A stretch of 54,088 nucleotides of DNA from Gammaproteobacteria bacterium (GTDB lineage: Bacteria; Pseudomonadota; Gammaproteobacteria; Chromatiales; Chromatiaceae): positions 11,199 to 65,286 of the forward strand of contig JAGRGU010000061.1 in assembly GCA_020445335.1 (NCBI GenBank). The letters are read 5' to 3'. The notes under the pieces were generated by a model that made no database searches, had not been told where the DNA came from, and saw only the letters and a list, made by a program, of their open reading frames with translations. A program made the position numbers and the translations under genes. Of this stretch, positions 35,921 through 44,807 are shown piece after piece (within the stretch, counting starts at the first letter, position 1; every line of letters begins with the position of its first letter).

Positions 35921-35936
35921 TAGACCGGTCGGTCTA
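35921..35936. promoter_or_regulatory. TetR operator upstream of tusA-dsrE2
   Basis: TAGACCGGTCGGTCTA is a palindrome with only the central 2 bp unpaired (arms TAGACCG/CGGTCTA). Its 12-bp core GACCGGTCGGTC recurs exactly at 36574-36585 in the tetR promoter, strongly implying that both are bound by the adjacent repressor. Confidence 0.8.
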
Positions 35937-35954
35937 GGTGGTTGGGAAAATTTT

Positions 35955-36557
35955 TTAGTGGCAAAGCTCGATACGGATCCCTTTCAGGGCCGGACCCAGT
36001 TTCGCAATCAACTCCGGTTCGTTACGCGATTTGGCCAGCAGGATCATCCCTTCGAGGTAGGCGAGCATCGCCTGCGCGGTCAGATCGGTATCCAGCGGCG
36101 CCATCGCGCCCGCCGCAACACCATCGATCAAGGTCTCCTCGAAGCGCGATTTGGTCTTGTCAAGCACGGCGCTGAGTTTGGCGCGCAGAATATCGTCCCT
36201 GGTACTCACTTCCAGCACCAGATTGCCAAACAGGCAGCCCGGCATGCGGCCTTCGATATCCTTGGCGGCCTTCTGCCAGTAATAGGCAGCGTCGATCAGG
36301 TAGTCCAGGCGCTCCATCGGCGGGAGAGTCTGATCGAAGGCTTCCTTGACGAACCCCTGCGCCCACTCCTCGGCCATATCTTCGATCACCGCCAGCGCCA
36401 GATCGCGCTTGGACGGGAAAAAATGGTAAAAGCTGCCCTTCTGCACCCTGGCGGTATCACAGATCTGCTTGATGCCGATATCCGAGTAGCTGTTGGCGTG
36501 AAACAACTCACGCGCTGTGCTGAGGATTCTTTCCCTGGTGTCGAGCGGTGCTTTCAT
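35955..36557 (-). CDS. TetR/AcrR-family repressor
   Basis: A 200-residue repressor. The N-terminal helix-turn-helix spans about 10-55 (RERILSTARELFHANSYSDI, then IKQICDTARVQKGSFYHFFP). The C-terminal helical ligand domain contains GRMPGCLFGNLVLEVS, the cysteine-containing motif common to the TetR_C_6/YcdC-NemR-like group that senses electrophiles or oxidants. It lies upstream of tusA-dsrE2 on the same strand, and identical operator cores precede both units, so it probably represses itself and the sulfur genes. The ATG at 36557 lacks a Shine-Dalgarno sequence; its promoter predicts a leaderless transcript. Confidence 0.9.
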   Translation of the reverse strand: MKAPLDTRERILSTARELFHANSYSDIGIKQICDTARVQKGSFYHFFPSKRDLALAVIEDMAEEWAQGFVKEAFDQTLPPMERLDYLIDAAYYWQKAAKDIEGRMPGCLFGNLVLEVSTRDDILRAKLSAVLDKTKSRFEETLIDGVAAGAMAPLDTDLTAQAMLAYLEGMILLAKSRNEPELIAKLGPALKGIRIELCH

Positions 36558-36564
36558 GTCGGAG

Positions 36565-36592
36565 ATTATAGTTGACCGGTCGGTCTAGTCAA
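36565..36592 (-). promoter_or_regulatory. tetR promoter with operator inside the spacer
   Basis: On the minus strand: TTGACT (36592-36587), 16-nt spacer, perfect TATAAT (36570-36565), ATG 7 nt later at 36557. The spacer consists almost entirely of AGACCGACCGGTC, the operator core. Transcription should start at or within 2 nt of the start codon. Confidence 0.8.
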
Positions 36593-36684
36593 GCGCGGAA
36601 GTTGGGTTTGATCGAAAAATCGCTGGAGAAAGGTCACTCGAGCCCTCCACATCAACGGTTTCAGGTGACGCCAGACGATCAACG
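36574..36684. repeat. 111-bp duplication, copy A
   Basis: Begins in the tetR operator and extends away from tetR. It aligns without gaps to 41652-41762 with 12 mismatches by my count (about 89% identity). In copy B the neighbouring sequence is a tusA fragment rather than tetR. Confidence 0.9.
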
Positions 36685-36744
36685 AGGGCGTTGACCAGGC
36701 CGTGCCGACACCCTGGTAAACGAGTTGTGCGGCCGTCTCGATGA

Positions 36745-37020
<276 letters not shown>

Positions 37021-37202
37021 CGGCCTCCTTTTACCATGTCCGATGCAATTCCGCTTGCCCGGATATGACAACCGTAGTTGCGCTCCATCAAGGAAATCCT
37101 CTTCATAGGGGTCTTGAATGAAGTCAGGGAAGGGGCATACGGACCAGGGGCTTACCTATCTGGAACCGTGAAGTGCCCTGCATAACAGAGGAGGGATAAG
37201 CG

Positions 37203-37625
37203 ATGAGCTACTGGATCATCGTTGCAAACGCCAGCCGTGCGCGCTTTTTCGAAGCGGTCGGCAAAGACTGTCAGATGCGCGAGATCTTCACCCTGACGCA
37301 TCCGAACTCGCGGCAGCACGAGGGTGACCTGATTTCCGACGGCGCTGGACACGTGATGAGTTCCGCCACCGGCGGTCACAGCATGGGCGGAGAAAACGCC
37401 GCCAAGCAACACGAGGCCGATCTATTCGCCAGGGCAGTCTGCGAACGCCTGGAACAGGGACGCAACAAAGGCAGCTACGCCAAGCTTTACCTGATTGCCG
37501 AGCCCCAGTTCCTGGGCAGGATGCGCCAGCGCATGAGTAAGCCGTTGCAGAACATGGTCGGTGACGAGTTTGCCAAGGACCTGACCATGGCCAGCGAGGC
37601 ACAGATTCGTGCGCAGTTGATGTAA
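37203..37625 (+). CDS. Host-attachment family protein
   Basis: A 140-residue protein of the 'protein required for attachment to host cells' family (PF10116), related to the baeRF/eRF1-like fold. MSYWIIVANASRARFFEA at the start, a Gly/His-rich linker (GGHSMGGENAAKQHEADLFA) and LYLIAEPQFLGRMRQRMS towards the end are the usual blocks. A strong AGGAGGG ribosome-binding site precedes the ATG. Biochemical role unproven. It lies alone ahead of the Lon-like gene, 221 bp away. Confidence 0.85.
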   Translation: MSYWIIVANASRARFFEAVGKDCQMREIFTLTHPNSRQHEGDLISDGAGHVMSSATGGHSMGGENAAKQHEADLFARAVCERLEQGRNKGSYAKLYLIAEPQFLGRMRQRMSKPLQNMVGDEFAKDLTMASEAQIRAQLM

Positions 37626-37846
37626 CCGGTGGAAGCTGCAGGCTGGTTACCGGAGGCCGGACGGGATTCCGATCCGAAACGGAAGTCCAATCGCCCCCAG
37701 CTGATGTAGTAGCTCTCTGCCCGTTCCCGCAACTATTTTGCGCCTGCGCAATTCTGCCGCTACCTGCTGTTTCTCCCGATTGTTGAAGGCGAGATAATGC
37801 TGATGACAACGAAGCAACCCGCCGAGCGGCAGCAAGGAATCCGTCC

Positions 37847-40255
37847 GTGACCGATGCGCAACAGCAGTACCGCCTTTCCCCCGAACAACTGTATCACCGC
37901 AGCGAGTTGCAGCGCTTCGATTTCGCCACCACCGCCGATCTGAAAGCGCTCTCCACCACCATCGGCCAGGAGCGCGCGTTACAGGCGATCGAGTTCGGCG
38001 TCAGCATGCCGCACTGCAGCTTCAATCTGTACGTGATGGGGTCAACCGGCCTGGGGCGTCATACCCTGGTGCGCGAGGCGCTGCAGGAACATGCGGACAA
38101 GGCCGTCAATCCCTCGGACTGGTGCTACATCACCAACTTCCAGCGACCGCATACGCCGCAGATCCTGCAACTGCCGGCCGGCACGGCGCGCCGCCTGCGC
38201 GCGGACCTGCGACAGTTGATCAGCGACCTGTTGGTGGCGATCCCTGCCGCCTTCCAGGGTGACGAATACCAACGCCGGCACACCGAAATCATGGAAAATC
38301 TCAAGCACGAGGAAGAGACGGCGACGCAGGAACTCGGCCGGCTTGCCGCCGAACGCAGCATCGTGCTGCTGCGCGGCCCCACCGGTTTCACCCTGACACC
38401 GCAGAAGGACAAGCAGATCCTCTCGCCGGAGCAGTTCAACGCCCTGCCCAAGGAGGAGAAGGAGAAGTTCCTCATTGCGCTGGAGGAGATGAAGGACAAG
38501 CTCAAGGAGACTATGAGCAAGGTGCCCGAATGGCAGCACAAGGCACAGAACCGCCTGCGCGATCTTGATCGGGAGACCATGAAGCTGACCGTCACCCAGT
38601 TTATGGCCGAACTGGAACGCAAGTACAGGGAGTTTCCGAGCGTGCTCAGCCACCTCGCCGATATCAAGGCGGAGATGATCGAGAATGCCGATCAGTTCCG
38701 TAACCCGGATGGCGACGGCGAGCAGAACAGCTCTCCCGACGATCCGGCATTCAGACGCTATGGCATCAATATCCTGGTGGACAACGCCGAAACCCACGGC
38801 GCGCCGGTTGTGTTCGAGGACAACCCCACCTACCAGAACCTGATCGGACGTATCGAGCACGTTGCTCACATGGGCACCCTGCACACCGACTTCACCCTGA
38901 TCAAGGCCGGCGCCCTGCACCAGGCCAATGGCGGCTTCCTGATCCTCGATGCCGACAAGGTGCTGCTCAAGCCGTTTGCCTGGGAAGGTCTGAAACGCGT
39001 GCTCGCAGCGCAGGAGATCCGTATCGAATCGGTGGAACGTCAGCTCAGTCTGGTCAGCACCATCTCACTTGAACCGCAGCCGATCCCCATCCATCTCAAG
39101 GTGGTGCTGATCGGCAGCCGGCGCCTGTTCTACCTGCTCAAGGCCCACGATCCGGAATTTTCACTCTTGTTCAAGGTGGCCGCCGACTTCTCCGAGGAAC
39201 TGCCACGCGAAAACGACAACGAGCTGCTGTACGCGCGCCTGATCGCCACCCTGCAACACCGTGAGGGCCTGCGCCGGATCGATCGCGACGGGGTCGGCCG
39301 CATCATCGAGTACAGTGCGCGCCGTGCCTGGGACAGCGACAAGCTGTCGCTGCACATGGGCGATCTGGTCGACCTGCTGCGCGAGGCCGACTATCAGGCT
39401 GCCCAAGGCAAGAGCGATACAGTGCGCCGCGACCATATCCAGGCCGCGATCGATGCCCAGGCGCATCGTGCCAGTCAGCTGCAGGAACAGCTGTGGGAAG
39501 AGATGCTCAAGGGGGTGCTGCGCATCGATACCAGCGGCAGCCAGCTGGCACAGGTCAACGGTCTGACCTTCCTCCAGCTCGGCGACTACTCCTTCGGCGC
39601 ACCGACGCGCATTACCGCCACCGCCCGCCTCGGCAGCGGCGAGCTGATCGACATCGAGCGCGAATCGGAACAGGGCGGTCCGGTCCACTCCAAGGGGGTG
39701 ATGATCCTCACCTCCTACCTGGCGGAGCGTTATGCCAAACACCAGCCGCTGTCGCTGTCCGCCAGCCTGGTATTCGAGCAGACCTACAGCCATGTCGAGG
39801 GCGACAGCGCCTCGGCTGCCGAGCTGTGCGCCCTGATCTCGGCGATGGCCGACGTGCCGATCCGCCAGACATTGGCGATCACCGGTTCGATCAACCAGCA
39901 TGGGCAGATGCAGGCGATCGGCGGCGTGTGCGAAAAGATCGAGGGCTTCTTCGACCTGTGCCACAAGCGCGGACTGAGCGGCAAACAGGGGGTGATCATC
40001 CCTCGGGCCAACGTGCGGCACCTGATGCTCAAGCAGGCGCTGGTGGATGCCGCCGCTGACGGCCGTTTCCACATATACGCGGTGGATCACGTCGAGCAGG
40101 CGCTGGGCCTGCTTACCGGGCTGCCGGCCGGTGTGCCTGACGGCAACGGCATCTTTCCCGAAGGCAGCGTCAACCACCTGGTGCAGATGCGCCTGGCCGA
40201 ATGGATCGCGCTGCGGCAGCACTATGCATCCCCGGTGACTGCCACAGAGAAATAG
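37847..40255 (+). CDS. Lon-like ATP-dependent protease (AAA_32/YcbZ type)
   Basis: An 802-residue Lon-related protease of the non-LonA type. It has an N-terminal AAA region with the P-loop-like MGSTGLGRHT (Arg in place of the Walker lysine), a long helical insertion (about 130-290), the block HQANGGFLILDADKVLL, and a C-terminal Lon protease domain whose Ser-Lys dyad is S654 (VEGDSASAAEL) and K697 (CEKIEGFF), 43 residues apart as in Lon. It starts at GTG 37847 with an AAGGA ribosome-binding site. The APC permease follows after 2 nt. Probably cytoplasmic protein quality control. Confidence 0.9.
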   Translation: MTDAQQQYRLSPEQLYHRSELQRFDFATTADLKALSTTIGQERALQAIEFGVSMPHCSFNLYVMGSTGLGRHTLVREALQEHADKAVNPSDWCYITNFQRPHTPQILQLPAGTARRLRADLRQLISDLLVAIPAAFQGDEYQRRHTEIMENLKHEEETATQELGRLAAERSIVLLRGPTGFTLTPQKDKQILSPEQFNALPKEEKEKFLIALEEMKDKLKETMSKVPEWQHKAQNRLRDLDRETMKLTVTQFMAELERKYREFPSVLSHLADIKAEMIENADQFRNPDGDGEQNSSPDDPAFRRYGINILVDNAETHGAPVVFEDNPTYQNLIGRIEHVAHMGTLHTDFTLIKAGALHQANGGFLILDADKVLLKPFAWEGLKRVLAAQEIRIESVERQLSLVSTISLEPQPIPIHLKVVLIGSRRLFYLLKAHDPEFSLLFKVAADFSEELPRENDNELLYARLIATLQHREGLRRIDRDGVGRIIEYSARRAWDSDKLSLHMGDLVDLLREADYQAAQGKSDTVRRDHIQAAIDAQAHRASQLQEQLWEEMLKGVLRIDTSGSQLAQVNGLTFLQLGDYSFGAPTRITATARLGSGELIDIERESEQGGPVHSKGVMILTSYLAERYAKHQPLSLSASLVFEQTYSHVEGDSASAAELCALISAMADVPIRQTLAITGSINQHGQMQAIGGVCEKIEGFFDLCHKRGLSGKQGVIIPRANVRHLMLKQALVDAAADGRFHIYAVDHVEQALGLLTGLPAGVPDGNGIFPEGSVNHLVQMRLAEWIALRQHYASPVTATEK

Positions 40256-40257
40256 GC

Positions 40258-41478
40258 ATGACCGTCGAGGCCGGCCCAGCGACACTGAAACGCAGCGTCG
40301 GCCTGGTAACGCTCACCTTCTACGGCCTGGGCAACATCATGGGTGCCGGTATCTATGTGCTGCTCGGCCCGATGGCGGAACACGCAGGCATGTTCACCCC
40401 CATCGCCTTCCTCGGTGCGGCGATCGTGGCGATGTTCAGCATGCTCACCTACGCGGAGCTTACCGCCCGCTTCCCGGTCAGTGCCGGTGAGGCGGTGTAC
40501 GTGCAGGAGGGCTTGCGTATCGCGCCCCTGTCGCTGCTGGTGGGGCTGCTGGTGACAGCTTCCGGGATCGTCGCCTCCGCAGCCATCATCCGTGGGGTGT
40601 ACGGCTATATCCAGTTATTCCTCGATCTGCACTACGCGCTGATAGTAATCGGTCTCGTACTCACCCTTGGCCTGCTGGCGATCTGGGGCATCGCCGAATC
40701 CGCGGGTGCCGCTGCCCTGCTCACCGGCGTGGAGATCTTCGGCCTGCTGCTGGTGATCTGGGGCGGCGGCGACACACTCGCCGCGTCACCGGCACGCCTG
40801 GGTGAACTGCTGCCGGACCTGCAGCCCCACACCTGGGCCGCCATCCTGCCGGCCACCTTCCTCGCCTTCTTCGCCTTTCTCGGGTTCGAGGACATGGTGA
40901 AGCTGGCAGAAGAGGTGAAGCGGCCGACGCGCAACCTGCCGCTGGCGATCCTGCTGGCGCTGGGCGTTTCCACCACCCTCTACCTGCTGGTCGCGCTGGT
41001 CTCCGTCTTGACCCTGGAGCCCGCGCAACTGGCCGCCAGCAAGGCGCCTCTGGCAGAGGTTTTCCGGCGGGCCACCGGCTACCAGGGGAGCCTGCTCAGC
41101 CTGATCGGCACCCTGGCGGTATTCAACGGTGCGCTGGTGCCGATGATCACCGCCTCGCGGGTGCTGTACGGAATGGCCGCCAAGGGCATGCTGTGGCGGC
41201 GTCTCGCATTCATCCATCCGCGTACCCGCACTCCGATCATCTCCACCGCCCTGGTGATCGGCATGGTGCTGGTGCTGGCACTGTGGCTGCCGGTGGAAAA
41301 CCTGGCCGCCGGCACCAGCTACCTGATCCTGTGCGTGTTCACCCTGATCAATGCCTCGCTGATTGCGATCAAGCGGCGCGAGGGTGGCGACAGAGCCGGT
41401 GGACACTACCCCCTCTGGGTGCCGATCGCCGGCCTGGCGACCAGCGTCGGCCTGCTGCTGGCGCAGGTGATTGGCTGA
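40258..41478 (+). CDS. APC-family amino acid permease
   Basis: A 406-residue integral membrane transporter with about 12 hydrophobic helices. The first helix GLVTLTFYGLGNIMGAGIYV carries the unwound GxGxG-type substrate site of the amino acid-polyamine-organocation family, and FLAFFAFLGFEDMVKLAEEV the TM6 equivalent. ATG 40258 is 2 nt after the Lon-like stop, implying co-transcription; the frame also extends into the Lon-like gene without meaning. Substrate unknown. Confidence 0.9.
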   Translation: MTVEAGPATLKRSVGLVTLTFYGLGNIMGAGIYVLLGPMAEHAGMFTPIAFLGAAIVAMFSMLTYAELTARFPVSAGEAVYVQEGLRIAPLSLLVGLLVTASGIVASAAIIRGVYGYIQLFLDLHYALIVIGLVLTLGLLAIWGIAESAGAAALLTGVEIFGLLLVIWGGGDTLAASPARLGELLPDLQPHTWAAILPATFLAFFAFLGFEDMVKLAEEVKRPTRNLPLAILLALGVSTTLYLLVALVSVLTLEPAQLAASKAPLAEVFRRATGYQGSLLSLIGTLAVFNGALVPMITASRVLYGMAAKGMLWRRLAFIHPRTRTPIISTALVIGMVLVLALWLPVENLAAGTSYLILCVFTLINASLIAIKRREGGDRAGGHYPLWVPIAGLATSVGLLLAQVIG

Positions 41479-41540
41479 TCATCTGCATCCGCCCGGCCGG
41501 GCATTGATTACCTGCAGCAGGCTCTGCAGCGGCATTCCAT

Positions 41541-41626
41541 GTGGCGATGGCTTTTCTGCTGCGCAGGATGGGCAGGGGACAGTTCAACCCCCGGGGATCC
41601 AACGTCTGTGCGACTGATCTGGTCAT
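41541..41626 (-). pseudogene. tusA 5' fragment
   Basis: The first 28 or so codons (AQTLDPRGLNCPLPILRSRK) match tusA at 35900 closely, including the sulfur-carrying Cys, with a GGGAGG ribosome-binding site before the ATG. Homology stops near codon 28, and the frame continues into sequence antisense to the APC permease. A fragment, not a functional carrier. Confidence 0.85.
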
Positions 41627-41651
41627 GCTCTACCTCCCTTGCTGTGTAGCA

Positions 41652-41762
41652 GACCGACCGGGCTAGTCAAGCGCGGAAGTTTTGCTTGATTGAACAATGG
41701 CTGGAGAACGGTCACTCGAGCCCTCCACATCAACGGTTTCAAGTGGCGCCAGACGATCAACG
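41652..41762. repeat. 111-bp duplication, copy B
   Basis: Gap-free match to 36574-36684 (about 89%). It starts at a slightly degenerate TetR operator (GACCGACCGGGC) next to the tusA fragment and ends at the stop codon of the GT39 gene. It keeps the TTGACT -35 of the tetR promoter but not its TATAAT. Confidence 0.9.
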
Positions 41763-43286
41763 CTGAAGGCAAGGATCGGCCGCTTCGGCTGGAGGCGTCT
41801 GCGAATCCAGCAGATAGCGCTGGTAACGCAGGTGGTAGAGCTTGTCGCCGGAGAGTCGCAGCGGCATCTCTATCGATCCGAGGCATTCCGGATCGAGACG
41901 CCCGGGCGGCAGATATGCCTGCAGGTGGTCGGTAATACGATCGGGTGGGGTTATGAATTTGCGGCCGTTCCATGCCAGCATGATCCCGTCATGCTCCGGC
42001 AGCGTGAAATCGACCGACGAGTAAGCGACGAAATGGCGCGGCAGGTGCAGTTTCAGATTGCCCGCGATCAACACATCCTGGGCGAAAACGACGTTGCGCT
42101 CGCCAAGCTTCGTCTGCAGCGCCTGCGCCAGCGTCTGCGCCGGAAAATGGGGTTTGGAGTAGCTGTCGAACAACGGTTCGAGGTAGACCCGAGCAAAAAG
42201 CCCGAAAGGAATCAGCAGCATCGATAGCAGCAGGACGTAACCGTATCTGGCCACCGCCCCGGGGTTGAGTGAGGCGCGCGGCGTCAGCGCGAAAAAGAGC
42301 GGCGGCAGGTAGAACAGCAGCGGCAGCAGCCAGCGGTCGCGGAAGGTCGAAGCCCCCGAAAATGCCAGGTAGAGGAGCAGAATCGCCAACGAGAACCCGA
42401 GCATTCTGAGCAGCAGCAGCCGGGCGTCGTCGGGCCCGTCGCCCCGGGCCAACGGCGACCAACCGCGCGGCCAGCTGCGCAGCGCCAGCAGGTAGATCAG
42501 GAGGAAGAGCGCGCTGAACTGGGCAATCGCCTTGAACAGAGAGGCCAGGCCCAGTACCAGGCTGGGGATCCCGCTCTCCGGCGCCGCATCGACATTCAGT
42601 TTCTTCACGCCGGCGGTGGCGAACTCCAGCGAGTCCGCGATCCACAAGCCGTAGGGGGTTATCAAAAGCGCGGCGATCAGCAGCGAGAGCGCGAACAGCG
42701 GGTTCCAAACCAGACGTCGCTGTATCGAGAAAAGAGCCAGAACCAGCGCCGCGAGAAAGAAGACGAAGTTCAGCTTCGATAGAACTCCGCAGCCGATCAG
42801 CACCCCCAGCAGCAGATAGTGACGCGGGCGTGCGCCACGTGCCAGCATCACCAGCGCGAGCAAGAGGGTCGCCGCGGCGACGCTGGTCACCAGCACCGAA
42901 TGGGTCAGATCGCGCTGCGACTCCCAGCCGATCTGCGGCAGCAAAAGCAGCGACAGCGCCGCGGCGGCCGACTGCAGCGGCGTCAGCGCCAGCCTTCGCG
43001 CGATGAAATAACTGCAGAGGTAGAGATTGAAGAGCAGCAGATTCTTCAGCAGCGCGGTCGCCAGCACCCCCTCGCCGAAGAGCGAAAAGAGACCGATCTG
43101 AATCCAGGTGTAGAGCGGCGGCTGCGCAGAGTATCCACTCTGCAGGCGCTGGCCGAGGATCAGCTGCTCCGCTTCGTCAATCTCCAGATAGTCACCGAGC
43201 AGCAGCCGCAACACCACCTGCAGTATGAAGTAGGCCGCCAGCAGCTGCACGAAGCGGCCCGCGGATTGCGGCAGGCCCGGGCTCAC
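41757..43286 (-). CDS. GT39-family membrane glycosyltransferase (ArnT/PMT-like)
   Basis: A 509-residue polytopic protein with 10-12 hydrophobic helices and the first-loop acidic motif DYLEIDEAEQLI (Asp-Glu), followed by SGYSAQPPLYTW, as in ArnT/PMT-type GT39 enzymes using polyprenyl-phosphate sugars. A soluble periplasmic tail begins near residue 400. The start is GTG 43286 in a GTGA overlap with the TVP38 gene, behind GGAGAGGAG; the longer reading to 43352 overlaps the neighbour and looks unnatural. The GT2 enzyme upstream could make the lipid-linked sugar donor. Confidence 0.85.
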   Translation of the reverse strand: MSPGLPQSAGRFVQLLAAYFILQVVLRLLLGDYLEIDEAEQLILGQRLQSGYSAQPPLYTWIQIGLFSLFGEGVLATALLKNLLLFNLYLCSYFIARRLALTPLQSAAAALSLLLLPQIGWESQRDLTHSVLVTSVAAATLLLALVMLARGARPRHYLLLGVLIGCGVLSKLNFVFFLAALVLALFSIQRRLVWNPLFALSLLIAALLITPYGLWIADSLEFATAGVKKLNVDAAPESGIPSLVLGLASLFKAIAQFSALFLLIYLLALRSWPRGWSPLARGDGPDDARLLLLRMLGFSLAILLLYLAFSGASTFRDRWLLPLLFYLPPLFFALTPRASLNPGAVARYGYVLLLSMLLIPFGLFARVYLEPLFDSYSKPHFPAQTLAQALQTKLGERNVVFAQDVLIAGNLKLHLPRHFVAYSSVDFTLPEHDGIMLAWNGRKFITPPDRITDHLQAYLPPGRLDPECLGSIEMPLRLSGDKLYHLRYQRYLLDSQTPPAEAADPCLQR

Positions 43287-44044
43287 GACCGCTCCTCTCC
43301 CCTGCCAGCCGCGGCGCGCTTGAAAGGCGACGCGGGCGCGTAGAGCAGCCACCTCAAGCCGAGACTGATCAGAATGAAGCTCACCACGCCGGCGGATGCG
43401 TACTGGATGTTGCGCGTCAGATCACCCTGCGCCAGCCCGGCGCCGATCAGCGTGGCCGGAATCGCCGCCGGCAGAAAGCCGATGAAACTGCCGATCAGAA
43501 AGTGGCGGTGGCGCACCCGCGTCAGCCCCAGAAAGATCGAGATCGAGATCGAGTTCAGCGGCAGCTGCCGGATCATCAGCACCGCCAGCACACCGCGCCG
43601 TGAAACCAGCTGCGCGAAGCGCTTGAGCTTCGGCCAGCGTTCGAAGCTCACCCGCCGGCCGCTCCAGCGGGCGAAGCCGAAGGTGGCGTAGGCGCCGATC
43701 AGCACGCCGATCTGCGACCAGAGCAACCCCCAGAAAAAGCCGTAGATACCACCGGCCAGGGTATACAGCAGCAGCCGCGGAATACCCACCGCGGTCAGCA
43801 GAGCGGTGGCCGAGAGGTAGAGCAACGGACTGTACCAGCCCAGCGCGGCGATCTGTTGCGTGTAGGCGCGCAGCCGGTCGGCCAGCCCGGGGATCGGCAG
43901 CAGATAGACCGCCAGCACCAGCAGGATGATCAGCAGCAGCGGAATCAGGCCGGTGACTCTGAAAGCCGCCGCCCGCTCGCTCTCCGCCAACGCCGCTTCG
44001 ACGCCGGCCTCGTGCGGATTCGGAACTTCCCGTTCAGCCATCAT
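43283..44044 (-). CDS. TVP38/TMEM64 (DedA/VTT) family membrane protein
   Basis: A 253-residue membrane protein with about six helices and the VTT-domain pattern: LLYTLAGGIYGFFWGLLWSQ, GAYATFGFARWSGRR and VLMIRQLPLNSISISIFLGL. DedA/VTT proteins have been linked to lipid (including undecaprenyl-phosphate) flipping, which would suit the two flanking polyprenol-sugar enzymes. The start at 44044 (MM) has GGAG upstream and overlaps the GT2 stop by 11 nt; the 78 codons before it are out-of-frame GT2 sequence. Confidence 0.85.
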   Translation of the reverse strand: MMAEREVPNPHEAGVEAALAESERAAAFRVTGLIPLLLIILLVLAVYLLPIPGLADRLRAYTQQIAALGWYSPLLYLSATALLTAVGIPRLLLYTLAGGIYGFFWGLLWSQIGVLIGAYATFGFARWSGRRVSFERWPKLKRFAQLVSRRGVLAVLMIRQLPLNSISISIFLGLTRVRHRHFLIGSFIGFLPAAIPATLIGAGLAQGDLTRNIQYASAGVVSFILISLGLRWLLYAPASPFKRAAAGRGEERS

Positions 44045-44807
44045 GCCGGACAGCATCTCCGCTGCGCGTTTCGCCCCCCACCCGTTCGGCGACCCGGTAG
44101 CCGCCCATTCTCGACTGCATCCAGCGCACCGCCAGCAGGTCGTAGAAGGAGGCGAAGAGCCGGTTCCAGACGCCGTAGTGGGCGGAGCCGAAGCGGCGCG
44201 GGTTGGTCGAAACGGGCACCTCCACCACGCTGAAACCCTCGATCTTGAACAGCGTCGGCAGGAATCGGTGCATGCCACGGAAATACTTCAGGTTGCCGAT
44301 GCACTCGCGGCGAAAGGCCCGGTAGCAACAGCCGGCGTCGCTGATGTTCTCGCCGGAGAGACGGTTGCGCACCCAGTTGGCGATGCGCGAGGAGTAGACG
44401 CGCACCAGGTTGTCCCCCTTGGAGCGGCTCTCGACGCGCGTGCCGCAGACGCAATCTGCGCGTGCCAGCCCCTCCAGCAGCCGCGGCATGTCGACCGGGT
44501 CATTCTGCAGATCGGCATCGAGCGTCACCAGATAGTCGCCGCGCGCGACCATCATTCCGGCCCAGCAGGCGGCCGACTGGCCGCGGTTCTCCTGCAGCCG
44601 CTGCGCCACCAGCTCCGGATGGCTGCGGCTGAGATCGCTCAGCACCTGCCAGCTCTCATCGCTGCTGGCGTCATCGGTGATGATCACCTCGTAGACGTGC
44701 CCCAGGGGAACCAGCGCCTCGCGGATCGCCTGCAGCAGCAGCGGGATGTTCTGCGCCTCGTTGTGGCAGGGGACGATAACGCTGATGTTGAGTGGTTCTG
44801 TGGTCAT
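44034..44807 (-). CDS. GT2 glycosyltransferase, polyprenol-phosphate sugar synthase-like
   Basis: A 257-residue GT-A fold enzyme without the C-terminal membrane helices of DPM3-type fusions. Motifs are ISVIVPCHNEAQNIPLLL, ITDDASSDES, the DxD-type LDADLQNDP and SDAGCCYRAFRREC, all characteristic of dolichol/undecaprenol-phosphate mannose synthases and ArnC relatives. It probably makes the lipid-linked sugar used by the downstream GT39. ATG 44807 is chosen; a GTG two codons upstream (44813) has better spacing to AGGGG and could be the true start. First gene of a GT2-TVP38-GT39 operon. Confidence 0.88.
   Translation of the reverse strand: MTTEPLNISVIVPCHNEAQNIPLLLQAIREALVPLGHVYEVIITDDASSDESWQVLSDLSRSHPELVAQRLQENRGQSAACWAGMMVARGDYLVTLDADLQNDPVDMPRLLEGLARADCVCGTRVESRSKGDNLVRVYSSRIANWVRNRLSGENISDAGCCYRAFRRECIGNLKYFRGMHRFLPTLFKIEGFSVVEVPVSTNPRRFGSAHYGVWNRLFASFYDLLAVRWMQSRMGGYRVAERVGGETRSGDAVRHDG

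Noticed and set aside
39161..40285. Minus-strand ORF of 374 codons
   Set aside because: Shadow of the Lon-like protease, which has an intact Ser-Lys dyad.
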